Origin: Qipengyuania spongiae
GTDB lineage: Bacteria; Pseudomonadota; Alphaproteobacteria; Sphingomonadales; Sphingomonadaceae
Direction of reading: 5' to 3'
DNA length: 64,000 nucleotides
Assembly (NCBI RefSeq): GCF_026168555.1
Contig: NZ_CP092471.1
Location: 1,064,501 to 1,128,500 of the forward strand
Shown: in pieces, positions 8,753 to 17,400 of the stretch
Layout of the letters: every line of letters starts with the position of its first letter
How positions within the stretch are numbered: position 1 is the first letter of the stretch
Made by a program: the position numbers and the translations under genes
Notes under the pieces: model-generated
The model's database searches: none
What the model was told of the DNA's origin: nothing
Seen by the model: the letters and a program-made list of their open reading frames with translations, nothing else

Positions 8753-10501
8753 TCAGGCCGCGAGATCGAGCGGCTGGATTTCACCCGACAGATAGAGGCG
8801 CTTGGCCTTCGCCCGGCTGAGCTTGCCCGAACTGGTGCGCGGCAGCGTGCGTGGCGGGACCAATTCGATGACGCAGTTCATGCCGGTGACCGAGCGAACC
8901 TTTTCCGAGATCTGGTCGCGCAGCTTGATGCGCTCTTCCGGGTCGGAGACGCGGCAATGCACCAGCACGGCGGGCGCTTCGTCGCCATCGGCCGTCTCGA
9001 TGGAGAAGGCGGCGATGTCCCCGTGATTGAAGCCAGGCAGCTGTTCCACCGCCCATTCGATGTCCTGCGGCCAGTGGTTCTTGCCGTTGATGATTATCAT
9101 GTCCTTCGCCCGGCCGACGATGAACAGATAACCGTTGGCCATGTATCCCATGTCTCCGGTGTCGAGCCATGCGGCTCCGTCCTCGCTCGGAACGAGGCAG
9201 TCACGCGTCGCTTCCTCGTTGCGGAAATAGGAATGCATCACGCTTTCACCGCGGCACCAGACCTTGCCGATCTGGTGGTCTTCGCGAAGCTGACCGTCCT
9301 CGCCGCGTATCTCGACTTCCATCCCGGGAAGCGGTTTGCCGCAGTTCACGATCGCGCGGTAGCGTGCGGGGCGGGACAGATCGCGTGGGCGGCCGGAAAG
9401 CCGTTCTTCCTCGACCAGTTCGACGCGAATTCCTTCGCCCGGGGGCATCACCGTGACCGCCAGCGTCGCCTCGGCGAGGCCATAGCTGGGCGTGAAGGCG
9501 CTCGCCTTGAAACCGGCCGAAGCGAAGCAGTTGACGAAGCTCTGCATCACATCAGGCCGGATCATGTCCGCCCCGTTTCCGGCGGTCCGCCAGCGCGACA
9601 GGTCGAAGCGATCGTTCACGCTCGACTGGCTGGAGATGCGGCGCGCGCAGATATCGTAGCCGAAGGTCGGCGAATAGCTCAGCGTATTGCCGCGATTGCG
9701 GCTGATGAGGTCGAGCCAGGCGAGCGGGCGGCGTGCGAAATGTTCAGTCTTGATGTAGTCGACAGAAGCCTGGTTCGCGATCGGCGAGAGCAGGCAGCCG
9801 ACCAGGCCCATGTCGTGATACCAGGGGAGCCAGCTCACCACCCGGTCGTTCTTGCCCAGATCGACTCCTTCGGCATGGCCGAAGAGGTTGTGAAGCAGCG
9901 CACGGTGCGTGACGGCGACCCCGGTGGGAAAGCGCGTCGAGCCCGAGGAATATTGCAGGTAGCAGATATCGTCCGGGCTGGCGTCGGCCAGTTCCGTCTC
10001 GGGCGCCGATCGTTCGGCGAAGTCTTGCCAGCTTTGCCCCTCACAGCCCTGCCGTGCGGCGGCAGCCGCCGCCATATCGCCAATTTCGGCCGGGTATAGA
10101 AGGATTTTCGGATCGCTGCTTTCGAGCTGGACCGAAAGCTGGTCGATATAGCTCTCCTTGCCGCCGAACGTCGTCGGGAGGGGCAGCGGGACCGGCCAGG
10201 CACCGGCATAGATACACCCGCAGAACAGGGCGGCGAATTCAGGGCCGGTCTCGGCCACCAGCGCGACGCGGTCGTCCTTCCCGATCCCCATGGCCCTCAC
10301 GCGGCGAGCGGCGTCCATCGCATCCGCGCGCATTTGCGAATATGGGTAAACCTGCACGAGCGCCCCGCGCATGTCGTGAAAATTAAGGCCTTTTTCGCTG
10401 CGGGCAGCGTAGTCGATCGCTTCGTTGAAGGTCGAAAAGTCCGATCTGCGACGCGGCAGGTCGCAGTCGTTCGGCGTCGGCGTAAGAACGGCGTCGGTCA
10501 T
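8753..10501 (-). CDS. Fatty acyl-AMP ligase (FAAL-like adenylating enzyme)
   Basis: Activates a fatty acid as acyl-AMP, normally for loading onto an acyl-carrier protein. The 582-residue ANL-superfamily protein has the phosphate-binding loop YLQYSSGSTRFPTGV, the WLPWYHDMGLVG motif and the insertion-region motif VDYIKTEHFARRPLAWL typical of FAALs, then TYGL-like PSYGLAEATLAV and TGDMGY. The C-terminal catalytic Lys region is present as RTSSGKLSRAKAK. No acyl-carrier protein, polyketide synthase or sphingolipid gene lies beside it, so the acceptor is unknown. It is divergent from recX with about 130 bases between. Confidence 0.85.
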   Translation of the reverse strand: MTDAVLTPTPNDCDLPRRRSDFSTFNEAIDYAARSEKGLNFHDMRGALVQVYPYSQMRADAMDAARRVRAMGIGKDDRVALVAETGPEFAALFCGCIYAGAWPVPLPLPTTFGGKESYIDQLSVQLESSDPKILLYPAEIGDMAAAAAARQGCEGQSWQDFAERSAPETELADASPDDICYLQYSSGSTRFPTGVAVTHRALLHNLFGHAEGVDLGKNDRVVSWLPWYHDMGLVGCLLSPIANQASVDYIKTEHFARRPLAWLDLISRNRGNTLSYSPTFGYDICARRISSQSSVNDRFDLSRWRTAGNGADMIRPDVMQSFVNCFASAGFKASAFTPSYGLAEATLAVTVMPPGEGIRVELVEEERLSGRPRDLSRPARYRAIVNCGKPLPGMEVEIRGEDGQLREDHQIGKVWCRGESVMHSYFRNEEATRDCLVPSEDGAAWLDTGDMGYMANGYLFIVGRAKDMIIINGKNHWPQDIEWAVEQLPGFNHGDIAAFSIETADGDEAPAVLVHCRVSDPEERIKLRDQISEKVRSVTGMNCVIELVPPRTLPRTSSGKLSRAKAKRLYLSGEIQPLDLAA

Positions 10502-10630
10502 ATATGCGGAAATACCTGTGAAATATCAGCGCCTTGTGGCATCCTCGATCGCGTCGCCGGGGGCGCATCTCCAGTGCGCATGGTCCGGAAACTTTCCCAT
10601 TCGATAAGGAGTGTGGCAGGAATATGTCCA

Positions 10631-11218
10631 ATGGACCATAGCCCTCGACCGTCCCGGCGCAAACGCTCCACATCCAGACCGCTCGATTCCGACGGGCTGA
10701 GAGACCTCGCGATGCGATATGTCGCTCGTTATGCGACCACGTCGGGAAAGCTGCGGCGCTATCTCGCGCGCAAGGTCGGCGAACGTGGCTGGGAAGGCGA
10801 GAGCGCGCCCGATATCGACGGGCTGGTGGCCTCGTTGGAGGAGCGCGGCTTCGTCGACGATGCGGGTTGGGCAGAGGCGCGTGCTTCGGCGCTGACGGCG
10901 CGCGGTTACGGAACGCGGAGGATTGGCGAAGATTTGCGCGCCGCCGGGATCGACGCCGAAATTCGCGAGGAAAATGTACCGGGTGAACGCGAGGCGCGCG
11001 ATGCCGCGGTGAGGCTGGCGCGGCGCCGGCGATTCGGTCCTTTCGGACAAACCCTTGTCGGCGAGGATGGCATGAAGCGGCGCGACCGGCAGCTTGCCGC
11101 GATGGCCCGCGCTGGGCATGATTTTGCCAAGGCACGCCATGTGGTCGAGGCCGAGAGCGAAGCCGACCTCGCAAACTGGATCGGCGAGGCCGAGGACGAA
11201 GGACCGGATAATCGATGA
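10631..11218 (+). CDS. recX: Regulatory protein RecX
   Basis: Binds and restrains RecA filaments. The 195-residue, Arg-rich helical protein shows the tandem three-helix RecX pattern: SGKLRRYLARKVGERG, LVASLEERGFVDDAGWAEARASALTARGYGTRRI, and a last repeat around RRRRFGPFG. The ATG at 10631 gives a normal N-terminal basic tail; an AGGA lies nine bases upstream. A longer start near 10578 is possible. recA is not in the window. The stop overlaps the start of the next gene as ATGA. Confidence 0.85.
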   Translation: MDHSPRPSRRKRSTSRPLDSDGLRDLAMRYVARYATTSGKLRRYLARKVGERGWEGESAPDIDGLVASLEERGFVDDAGWAEARASALTARGYGTRRIGEDLRAAGIDAEIREENVPGEREARDAAVRLARRRRFGPFGQTLVGEDGMKRRDRQLAAMARAGHDFAKARHVVEAESEADLANWIGEAEDEGPDNR

Positions 11219-11697
11219 GGACTGCTTTCGCCGCCATTCTCGCTCTGGCGCTCGCCGCCTGCTCTGCGCAGAGCGCTGGCGATGTCGCCGCGACGGAGCA
11301 GGGCGGTCCGTCCCGCCATTCGGTGTCGGGACTGGAGATCGTACCTCTCACCATTCGCTCCGAAAACACCGAGCACAGATTCCGGGTCGAGATCGCCAGA
11401 ACCGCGCAGGAACAGGCCCGGGGCCTGATGTTCCGGACCGAACTGGGCGCGAACGAAGGCATGATCTTTCCTGGCGGCTCTCCCGAGCCACGCAGTTTCT
11501 GGATGAAGAACACACCTCTGCCGCTCGACATCCTCTTCATCGCAGCGGACCGGCGGATCCGGAACATCGCGTCCGACACTGTGCCTTACTCCACGCAGCA
11601 GGTCCCTTCGGTCGGAGCGGTGATAGCCGTTCTCGAACTGCCGGGCGGCCGGGCGGCCGAACTCGGCATCGAAGAGGGCGATCTGGTCGCGTGGTAG
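11215..11697 (+). CDS. DUF192 lipoprotein
   Basis: A 160-residue exported lipoprotein: the signal peptide MRTAFAAILALALAAC ends in an LAAC lipobox with Cys16. The mature part is a DUF192 domain (ACR family), with RTAQEQARGLMFR, the FWMKNTPLPLDILFI core and a closing ELPGGRAAELGIEEGD. The function is unknown. It is coupled to recX by a four-base overlap, an arrangement with no obvious logic, and is followed by the NDUFA12 gene after about 50 bases. Confidence 0.85.
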   Translation: MRTAFAAILALALAACSAQSAGDVAATEQGGPSRHSVSGLEIVPLTIRSENTEHRFRVEIARTAQEQARGLMFRTELGANEGMIFPGGSPEPRSFWMKNTPLPLDILFIAADRRIRNIASDTVPYSTQQVPSVGAVIAVLELPGGRAAELGIEEGDLVAW

Positions 11698-11749
11698 TGG
11701 CATTTTCGCCGCTTGGAGCCCTGCGGACTATCGGCTAGAGGCGCGTTCG

Positions 11750-12145
11750 ATGAACATTTTCGGCAAGATCTTCACCTGGTGGAACGGGGCCACGATCGGC
11801 ACCATGCTGCACACTTCGCGCCACGGCGAACAGGTTGGCACCGACGCGCAGGGCAACGCCTATTACCGCTCGAAGCGCAAGGGAGAGGCGCGGGAGCGCC
11901 GGTGGGTTATCTACGAAGGCGCCAACGATGCGAGCCGAGTCCCGGCCGAATGGCACGGCTGGCTCCACGGCGCCTTCGACGACGTGCCCGAGAGCAATCT
12001 GCCGCCGGCCCGAATATGGGAAGCGGATTACACGCCCAATGCCACCGGCACTCTCGGGGCCTATCGCCCGGCCGGCGCGCTCGAGCGTGGCGGGCAGCGT
12101 GCCCGTGCCACGGGCGATTACGAAGCCTGGTCGCCGGACGCCTGA
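11750..12145 (+). CDS. NADH:ubiquinone oxidoreductase subunit NDUFA12 (B17.2) homolog
   Basis: A supernumerary complex I subunit shared by alphaproteobacteria and mitochondria. The 131-residue protein begins MNIFGKIFTWWNGATIGT and has VGTDAQGNAYY, RRWVIYEG and the WHGWLH motif, followed by YTPNATGTLGAYRP, all typical of the family. It lies apart from the nuo operon, as is usual. Downstream after four bases is the DUF2155 gene, then convergent aat, a block conserved in this class. Confidence 0.92.
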   Translation: MNIFGKIFTWWNGATIGTMLHTSRHGEQVGTDAQGNAYYRSKRKGEARERRWVIYEGANDASRVPAEWHGWLHGAFDDVPESNLPPARIWEADYTPNATGTLGAYRPAGALERGGQRARATGDYEAWSPDA

Positions 12146-12149
12146 TCCG

Positions 12150-12659
12150 ATGCGGCGCGCGGCCCTGCCGTTCCTCGCTTGCGCCGTGCTGGCAGGCGTG
12201 TTGACCGGGTGTGGGGGCGAGGCACCCGAACCGGGTCCGGTCGAGACCGATGTGCCCGAAAGCCTGCGGGTCAATCTTCCCGCAGCCACCCCCGCTCCGG
12301 CCGAAGAAGCGGCGATCGGCACACCGCTTCAGGAGCGAGTCGCCACGATCGGCCTGCTCAACAAGCGCAACAATGTCTCGCAGGATCTGGAAATGTCGCC
12401 CGGCGAGACCCGCCGCGTGGGCCCGGTGGTCATCCGCCTGCAAAGCTGCGAGCGGACGGCACCGTGGGAAATGCCACAGGAAACCGGCGCCTTCGTTCAG
12501 GTTATGGTCCAGGAAAGCAACAGCGACCAGTTCCGCAGCGTTTTTTCAGGATGGCTGTTCAAGAACTCGCCCAGCCTCAACGTGGTCGAGCACCCGATTT
12601 ACGATGTCTGGGTGAAAGATTGCGCGATGGATTTCCCTGGCGAGGAAGCGGAGGCGTAA
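12150..12659 (+). CDS. DUF2155 domain lipoprotein
   Basis: A 169-residue exported protein. The signal peptide ends in an LTGC lipobox, and the mature part begins with a Pro/Ala/Glu-rich linker before a DUF2155 domain (LQSCERTAPWEMPQETGAF, VFSGWLFKNSPSLNVVEHPIYDVWVKDC). Two Cys in the domain may pair. Function unknown; the family is almost always found beside NDUFA12 and aat, as here. The final 61 bases overlap the 3' end of aat on the other strand. Confidence 0.87.
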   Translation: MRRAALPFLACAVLAGVLTGCGGEAPEPGPVETDVPESLRVNLPAATPAPAEEAAIGTPLQERVATIGLLNKRNNVSQDLEMSPGETRRVGPVVIRLQSCERTAPWEMPQETGAFVQVMVQESNSDQFRSVFSGWLFKNSPSLNVVEHPIYDVWVKDCAMDFPGEEAEA

Positions 12660-13288
12660 CTCCGCCAGACCGAGCGGAGGCTGGCCGACGGCTCCCCGCG
12701 CGCCTTCTTCAGTAGGTCGAGATAATCCGCCTGAGGCAGCGCGACCGCGCCCATGCGCCTCAGATGGTCGGTCATGAACTGGCAGTCGAGCACGAGATAT
12801 CCGGCGGTCTTCATGCAGGCGACCAGCCAGGCGAGCGCGACCTTGCTGGCATTGTCCGCCCGCATGAACATGCTTTCGCCGCAGAAGACCCGGTCGAATG
12901 CGACGCCGTAGAGGCCGCCCACCAGTTCGCCCTCGCGCCAACATTCGATGCTGTGCGCCGCGCCCGCATCGTGCAAGGCGAGATAGCTTGCCTCGATCCG
13001 ATGGCTGATCCAGCTTTCCGCATGTTCCTCGCGTGGCTCGGCACAGGCAGCGATAACACCGGCGAAATCCGCGTCGCAGGTGACCCGGAACCGGTCCTGC
13101 CGGATGACCTTGCGTAGCGATCCGGAGGGACCGAACGTCTCGAGCGGAATGACGGCACGCTGCCGCGGCTCGACCCAGAACAGCTCCGGATCGGCCCGAT
13201 GGTCCGCCATCGGGAAAATCCCCGAGCGATAGGCGCTGAGCAGCAGTTCCGGCGGCACTGCCGGCGGCGTCTGGACGGGAGCATGCAT
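12599..13288 (-). CDS. aat: Leucyl/phenylalanyl-tRNA-protein transferase
   Basis: Adds Leu or Phe to proteins with N-terminal Arg or Lys, marking them for ClpS/ClpAP degradation. The 229-residue protein has the family motifs AYRSGIFPM, ESWISHRIEASYLALH, GGLYGVAFDRVFCGESMF and LDCQFMTDHL. The start at 13288 gives the standard N-terminus; a longer in-frame extension runs into the tRNA gene. The last residues, about 20 codons, overlap the convergent DUF2155 gene, so both tails are constrained by one stretch of DNA. Confidence 0.92.
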   Translation of the reverse strand: MHAPVQTPPAVPPELLLSAYRSGIFPMADHRADPELFWVEPRQRAVIPLETFGPSGSLRKVIRQDRFRVTCDADFAGVIAACAEPREEHAESWISHRIEASYLALHDAGAAHSIECWREGELVGGLYGVAFDRVFCGESMFMRADNASKVALAWLVACMKTAGYLVLDCQFMTDHLRRMGAVALPQADYLDLLKKARGEPSASLRSVWRSYASASSPGKSIAQSFTQTS

Positions 13289-13343
13289 CGTTCGCCGCCC
13301 ATAGCATCTAGGCGCGCGGAAACACATTGCCTTCTCATGCATC

Positions 13344-13372
13344 TTGTCAGGCGGGCCCGGCTCCTTTAGGGG
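13344..13372 (+). promoter_or_regulatory. Possible tRNA-Trp promoter
   Basis: TTGTCA at 13344-13349 is a fair -35 element, and a T-rich CTCCTTTAGGGG stretch about 17 bases on could hold the -10. The position, roughly 15 bases before the tRNA, suits a tRNA promoter. The -10 is poor, so this is tentative. Confidence 0.3.
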
Positions 13373-13386
13373 CGCGGGCTTGCTGC

Positions 13387-13462
13387 AGGGGTGTAGCTCA
13401 GCTGGTAGAGCATCGGTCTCCAAAACCGAGGGCCACGGGTTCGAATCCTGTCACCCCTGCCA
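13387..13462 (+). tRNA. tRNA-Trp (CCA)
   Basis: A full cloverleaf can be drawn. The acceptor stem AGGGGTG pairs with CACCCCT; the D-arm is GCTC/GAGC. The anticodon stem TCGGT/ACCGA encloses CTCCAAA, with anticodon CCA at 13420-13422. The T-arm is ACGGG-TTCGAAT-CCTGT. The discriminator is G and the CCA end (13460-13462) is encoded. No integrase or target duplication is seen beside it. Confidence 0.96.
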
Positions 13463-13573
13463 TTTCTTCCATCAGCGGCCTTCTGTTCGACCAATTGCAT
13501 ATTTGGTCGACGAGAGTGGCTTGTGCGCGCAACACACCTTTTGTTACCACCGGCGCCAACGGAGGGTATCGAA

Positions 13574-14473
13574 ATGCTGGATCTGCAGAACGTAACGCAC
13601 GTCTATTCCAATGGAACGCGGGCGCTCGACGATGTGACGCTGTCGATACCCAAGGGGATGTTCGGGCTGCTCGGTCCCAACGGGGCGGGCAAGTCCACCT
13701 TGATGCGGACGGTAGCCACGCTCCAGAGCCCGACCGAGGGGCGAATCACTTTCGGCGATATCGACGTGATCGCCGAGCCCGAGAGGCTGCGCGAGCGGCT
13801 CGGCTACCTGCCGCAGGATTTCGGCGTTTATCCGCGCGTATCGGCTTATGATATGCTCGATCACATGGCGGTGCTGAAAGGCGTGGCCTCTGCCGCCGAG
13901 CGCAAGGCGACGGTCGAGACGTTGCTCAACCAGACCAATCTGTGGAACGTGCGCAAGAAGGCGATCGCCGGCTTTTCGGGCGGGATGCGCCAGCGTTTCG
14001 GCATCGCTCAGGCGCTGATCGGCAATCCCGAACTCATCATCGTCGACGAGCCGACCGCCGGCCTCGACCCTGAAGAGCGCAACCGCTTCCTCAACCTGTT
14101 GGCCGAAATCGGCGAGAACGTGGTGGTGATCCTGTCGACCCATATCGTCGAGGATGTTGCAGACCTCTGTCCGCGCATGGCGGTCATCTCCGAAGGGCGC
14201 ATCCGGCTCGAAGGCGCGCCGCTCGACCTGATCGAGGCAGCGCGCGGCTCGGTCTGGGCCAAGGCGATCCGGCGCGAGGACCTCGATGCGATGCGGGAAC
14301 GGCACGAGGTCATCTCGACCCGGCTCTTCGCCGGCCGGACGATCATTCACGTCATGTCGCCGGGCGATCCCGGCGACGGGTTCGAAGCCGTACCGGGCGG
14401 GCTGGAGGACGTCTATTTCTCGACGCTTGCCCGCACCCGCCGCGTGGAGCCGTCCGAAGGTCTGGCAGCTTGA
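13574..14473 (+). CDS. ABC transporter ATP-binding protein
   Basis: The 299-residue ATPase of an ABC exporter. Walker A is GPNGAGKST, the Q-loop is near LGYLPQDFGVYPR, the signature is FSGGMRQRFGIAQ, Walker B is LIIVDEPTAGLDPEE, and the switch His is in STHIVED. A C-terminal extension follows the core. The start at 13574 has GGAGGG seven bases upstream. The downstream permease-peptidase gene starts 14 bases after this stop, so the two presumably form one transporter. The substrate is not evident. Confidence 0.9.
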   Translation: MLDLQNVTHVYSNGTRALDDVTLSIPKGMFGLLGPNGAGKSTLMRTVATLQSPTEGRITFGDIDVIAEPERLRERLGYLPQDFGVYPRVSAYDMLDHMAVLKGVASAAERKATVETLLNQTNLWNVRKKAIAGFSGGMRQRFGIAQALIGNPELIIVDEPTAGLDPEERNRFLNLLAEIGENVVVILSTHIVEDVADLCPRMAVISEGRIRLEGAPLDLIEAARGSVWAKAIRREDLDAMRERHEVISTRLFAGRTIIHVMSPGDPGDGFEAVPGGLEDVYFSTLARTRRVEPSEGLAA

Positions 14474-14487
14474 GGGGAGGGCGCGGC

Positions 14488-17400
14488 ATGTTCGCCAAGA
14501 TCGCCGCCTTCGAGGCACGCTACCAGTTCCGCAATCCGGTCTTCTGGGTCGCGGTGGTCCTGTTTTTCCTGCTGACATTCGGTGCCACCGCGAGCGAGAA
14601 CATCCAGATCGGCAGCGGGGGCAACATCCATGTCAACGCGCCCTTCGCGATCGTCCAGATCCATCTGATCATGACGCTGTTCTATATGTTCGTGGCGACC
14701 GCCTTCGTTGCCAATGTGGTGGTGCGCGACGAGGAAAGCGGCTTCGGGCCAATGGTCCGGTCCACCAGAGTGGGCAAGTTCGACTATCTGCTCGGCCGCT
14801 TTTCCGGCGCCTTCCTGGCGGCGGCGCTGGCGTTCCTGGCGGTTCCGCTGGCTATCTGGCTCGGTTCCTCGATGCCGTGGGTCGATCCCGAAACGCTGGG
14901 GCCGAACCGCATCGAATGGTACGCCAGAGCATATCTCCTCTTCGCGCTGCCCAATGTGTTCGTGACCAGCGCGCTGTTCTTCGCCGTCGCCACCATGACG
15001 CGCTCGATGATGTATACCTATGTCGCGCTGGTCGTGTTCCTGGTGGCTTATCTCGTGCTGGTCGCGATCGGCCAGAGCCAGCCCGAATGGCGCGACGTGG
15101 TCGCCTATGCCGAGCCTTTCGGGATTGCGTCCTACGGGCTCGAGACGCGGTACTGGACCGCGGCCGAGATGAATTCCCGCATTCCCGCCTTTGTCGGGCA
15201 GATCGCGGGCCAACGTGTTCTGTGGATCGGCATCGGCGTGCTCGCTCTGGCCACGGCGATCCTTCGGTTCCGTTTCGGCGAGAAGGGTCTTTCCGCCCGC
15301 AAGGCGAAGCGCAAGGCGCGCAAGGATGCAAAGCTTGCGGCCGGCACGCCTCAGCTCGTCGATCGCCTGCCTGACCTGCGGCCCGAAAGCGCCGGCCGTG
15401 CCCGCATGGTTGCTCGCACGCGCTTCGAGATCGGCCAGGTTTTGCGCAGTCCGGCCTTCTTCATCCTGTTGGCCATCGGCCTCTTTAACACGTTCGGGGC
15501 GCTCTATTTCGACAACGAAATTTACGGCACGCCGGCGCGGCCGATCACCTTCTCGCTGATCGCACCGCTGATGGGGAGCTTCGCACTCATCCCGATCATC
15601 ATTGCGATCTACTACGGCGGCGAACTCGTCTGGCGCGATCGCGAGCGCAAGATCCATGAGATCATCGACGCGACCTCGGTCCCGGGCTGGAGCTACATGG
15701 TGCCCAAGACCGTTGCGGTGGCCATCGTCCTGTTCGCGACCGTTCTGATTTCGGCGGTAGGCGCGATGCTGATCCAGCTCGCGCGTGGTGTGACGCCGGA
15801 ACTGGGCAAGATCGTCTTGTGGTACCTGTTGCCGATGTCGGTCGACATGGTGATCCTCGCGATCCTGGCAGTGTTCGTCCAGGCACTGAGCCCCAACAAA
15901 TATGTCGGCTGGGCGATCATGGTGATCTATGTCGTGGCCCAGCTTGTTCTCAGCACGATGGGCTTCGAGCATCCGCTCTACATGTATGGCGACACCGGGA
16001 TCGTGCCGGTTTCGGATATCAACGGTGTCGCGGTCGGCGGGGCCACCGCCTGGTGGCTGAGGCTCTACTGGGGTGCCGTCGCGCTGATGCTGGCTGTGCT
16101 TGCGCATCTGCTGTGGCGGCGCGGCGCGGATGCGGCGCTCAAGCCCCGGCTCAAGCGCCTGCCGCGCGAGCTGGCTTCGCCTTCGGGCGCGCTGCTCGGT
16201 GCGGGCGCGTTGGTCGCGCTGGCGACGGGCGGGTTTCTCTATAACCAGATGAACGTGGTCGAGGAATACCGGACCGAAGACGACATGGAGGCACGCCAGG
16301 CCGCCTACGAGAAGAAATATCTGGGCTACGAGGACCTTGCCCAGCCGGCCGAGACGAAGGTAACGCTCGACGTGGCGCTGTTCCCTGCGGAAACGCGAAT
16401 GGAAGCCTCGGGCCAGGTCGATTTCGTCAACGACACCGGCGAGCCGATCCGGCAGCTCCACCTTCGCCTTCCGGATCCGAACACGGAGATTCGCCGCATC
16501 GATGTCGCGGGCGCGCGGCCGACGATGGTGGATGAGGACTTCAACTACCGCATCTACACTTTCGACGAACCGCTGGCTCCGGGCGCGAGCGGGCGCTTCA
16601 GCTTCACGACGCGCCGATGGCAGCGGGGGCTTCGCGCTAGCGGGGACGACACGCGGCTGGTCGCCAACGGCACCTTCCTCGACAACAGCGAATTCATGCC
16701 GCAGATCGGCATGAACCGCGCCGGGTTGCTCCAGGATCGCGCGACACGCCGCAAATACGGGCTGGAGCCGGAATTGCGGCCAGCCAAGCTCGAGGATGCG
16801 GAAGCGCGCAACAGCAATTACGTAGGCGCGGACTGGGTCACGGCCGATATCACGGTCACCACCGATGCCGGGCAGACCCCGGTCGCACCCGGCGTGCGGG
16901 TCACGGACGACACGGTCGATGGCCGGCGGACCGCGCGCTTCGTCTCGGACAGTCCGATCCTTTCCTTCTTCTCGATCCAGTCGGCCGATTATGCGCTGGC
17001 CGAGCGTGAAGCGGACGGGGTCGATCTCCAGGTCTTCTACCACCCCGGCCACGAGTTCAACGTGGAGCGAATGCTGACGGCGATGGAGCGGGCGCTGGGC
17101 TATTACCGTGCCAATTTCGGCCCGTACCAGTTCCCCCACGCGCGGATAATCGAGTTCCCCGGCTACGCCACCTTCGCGCAGGCTTTCGCCGGGACGATGC
17201 CCTATTCGGAAGGCATCGGGTTCATCGCGGACAATGGTGACGCGGACGATATCGACTACGTCACCTACGTCACCGCGCACGAGGTCGCGCACCAGTACTG
17301 GGCGCACCAACTCATCAGCGGCGACCAGCAGGGTGGCACGCTGATGGTCGAGACGCTGGCGCAATATTCGGCGCTGATGGTGATGAAGGAACTATACGGC

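Noticed and set aside
13387-13574. tRNA-Trp as an integration site for a mobile element
   Set aside because: No integrase, no partial tRNA copy and no change in gene content nearby.
14413-17364. A long open frame antisense to the permease-peptidase gene
   Set aside because: Its translation is rich in Arg, His and Gln with no domain, and it mirrors the high G+C third positions of the real gene. It is a shadow of that gene.
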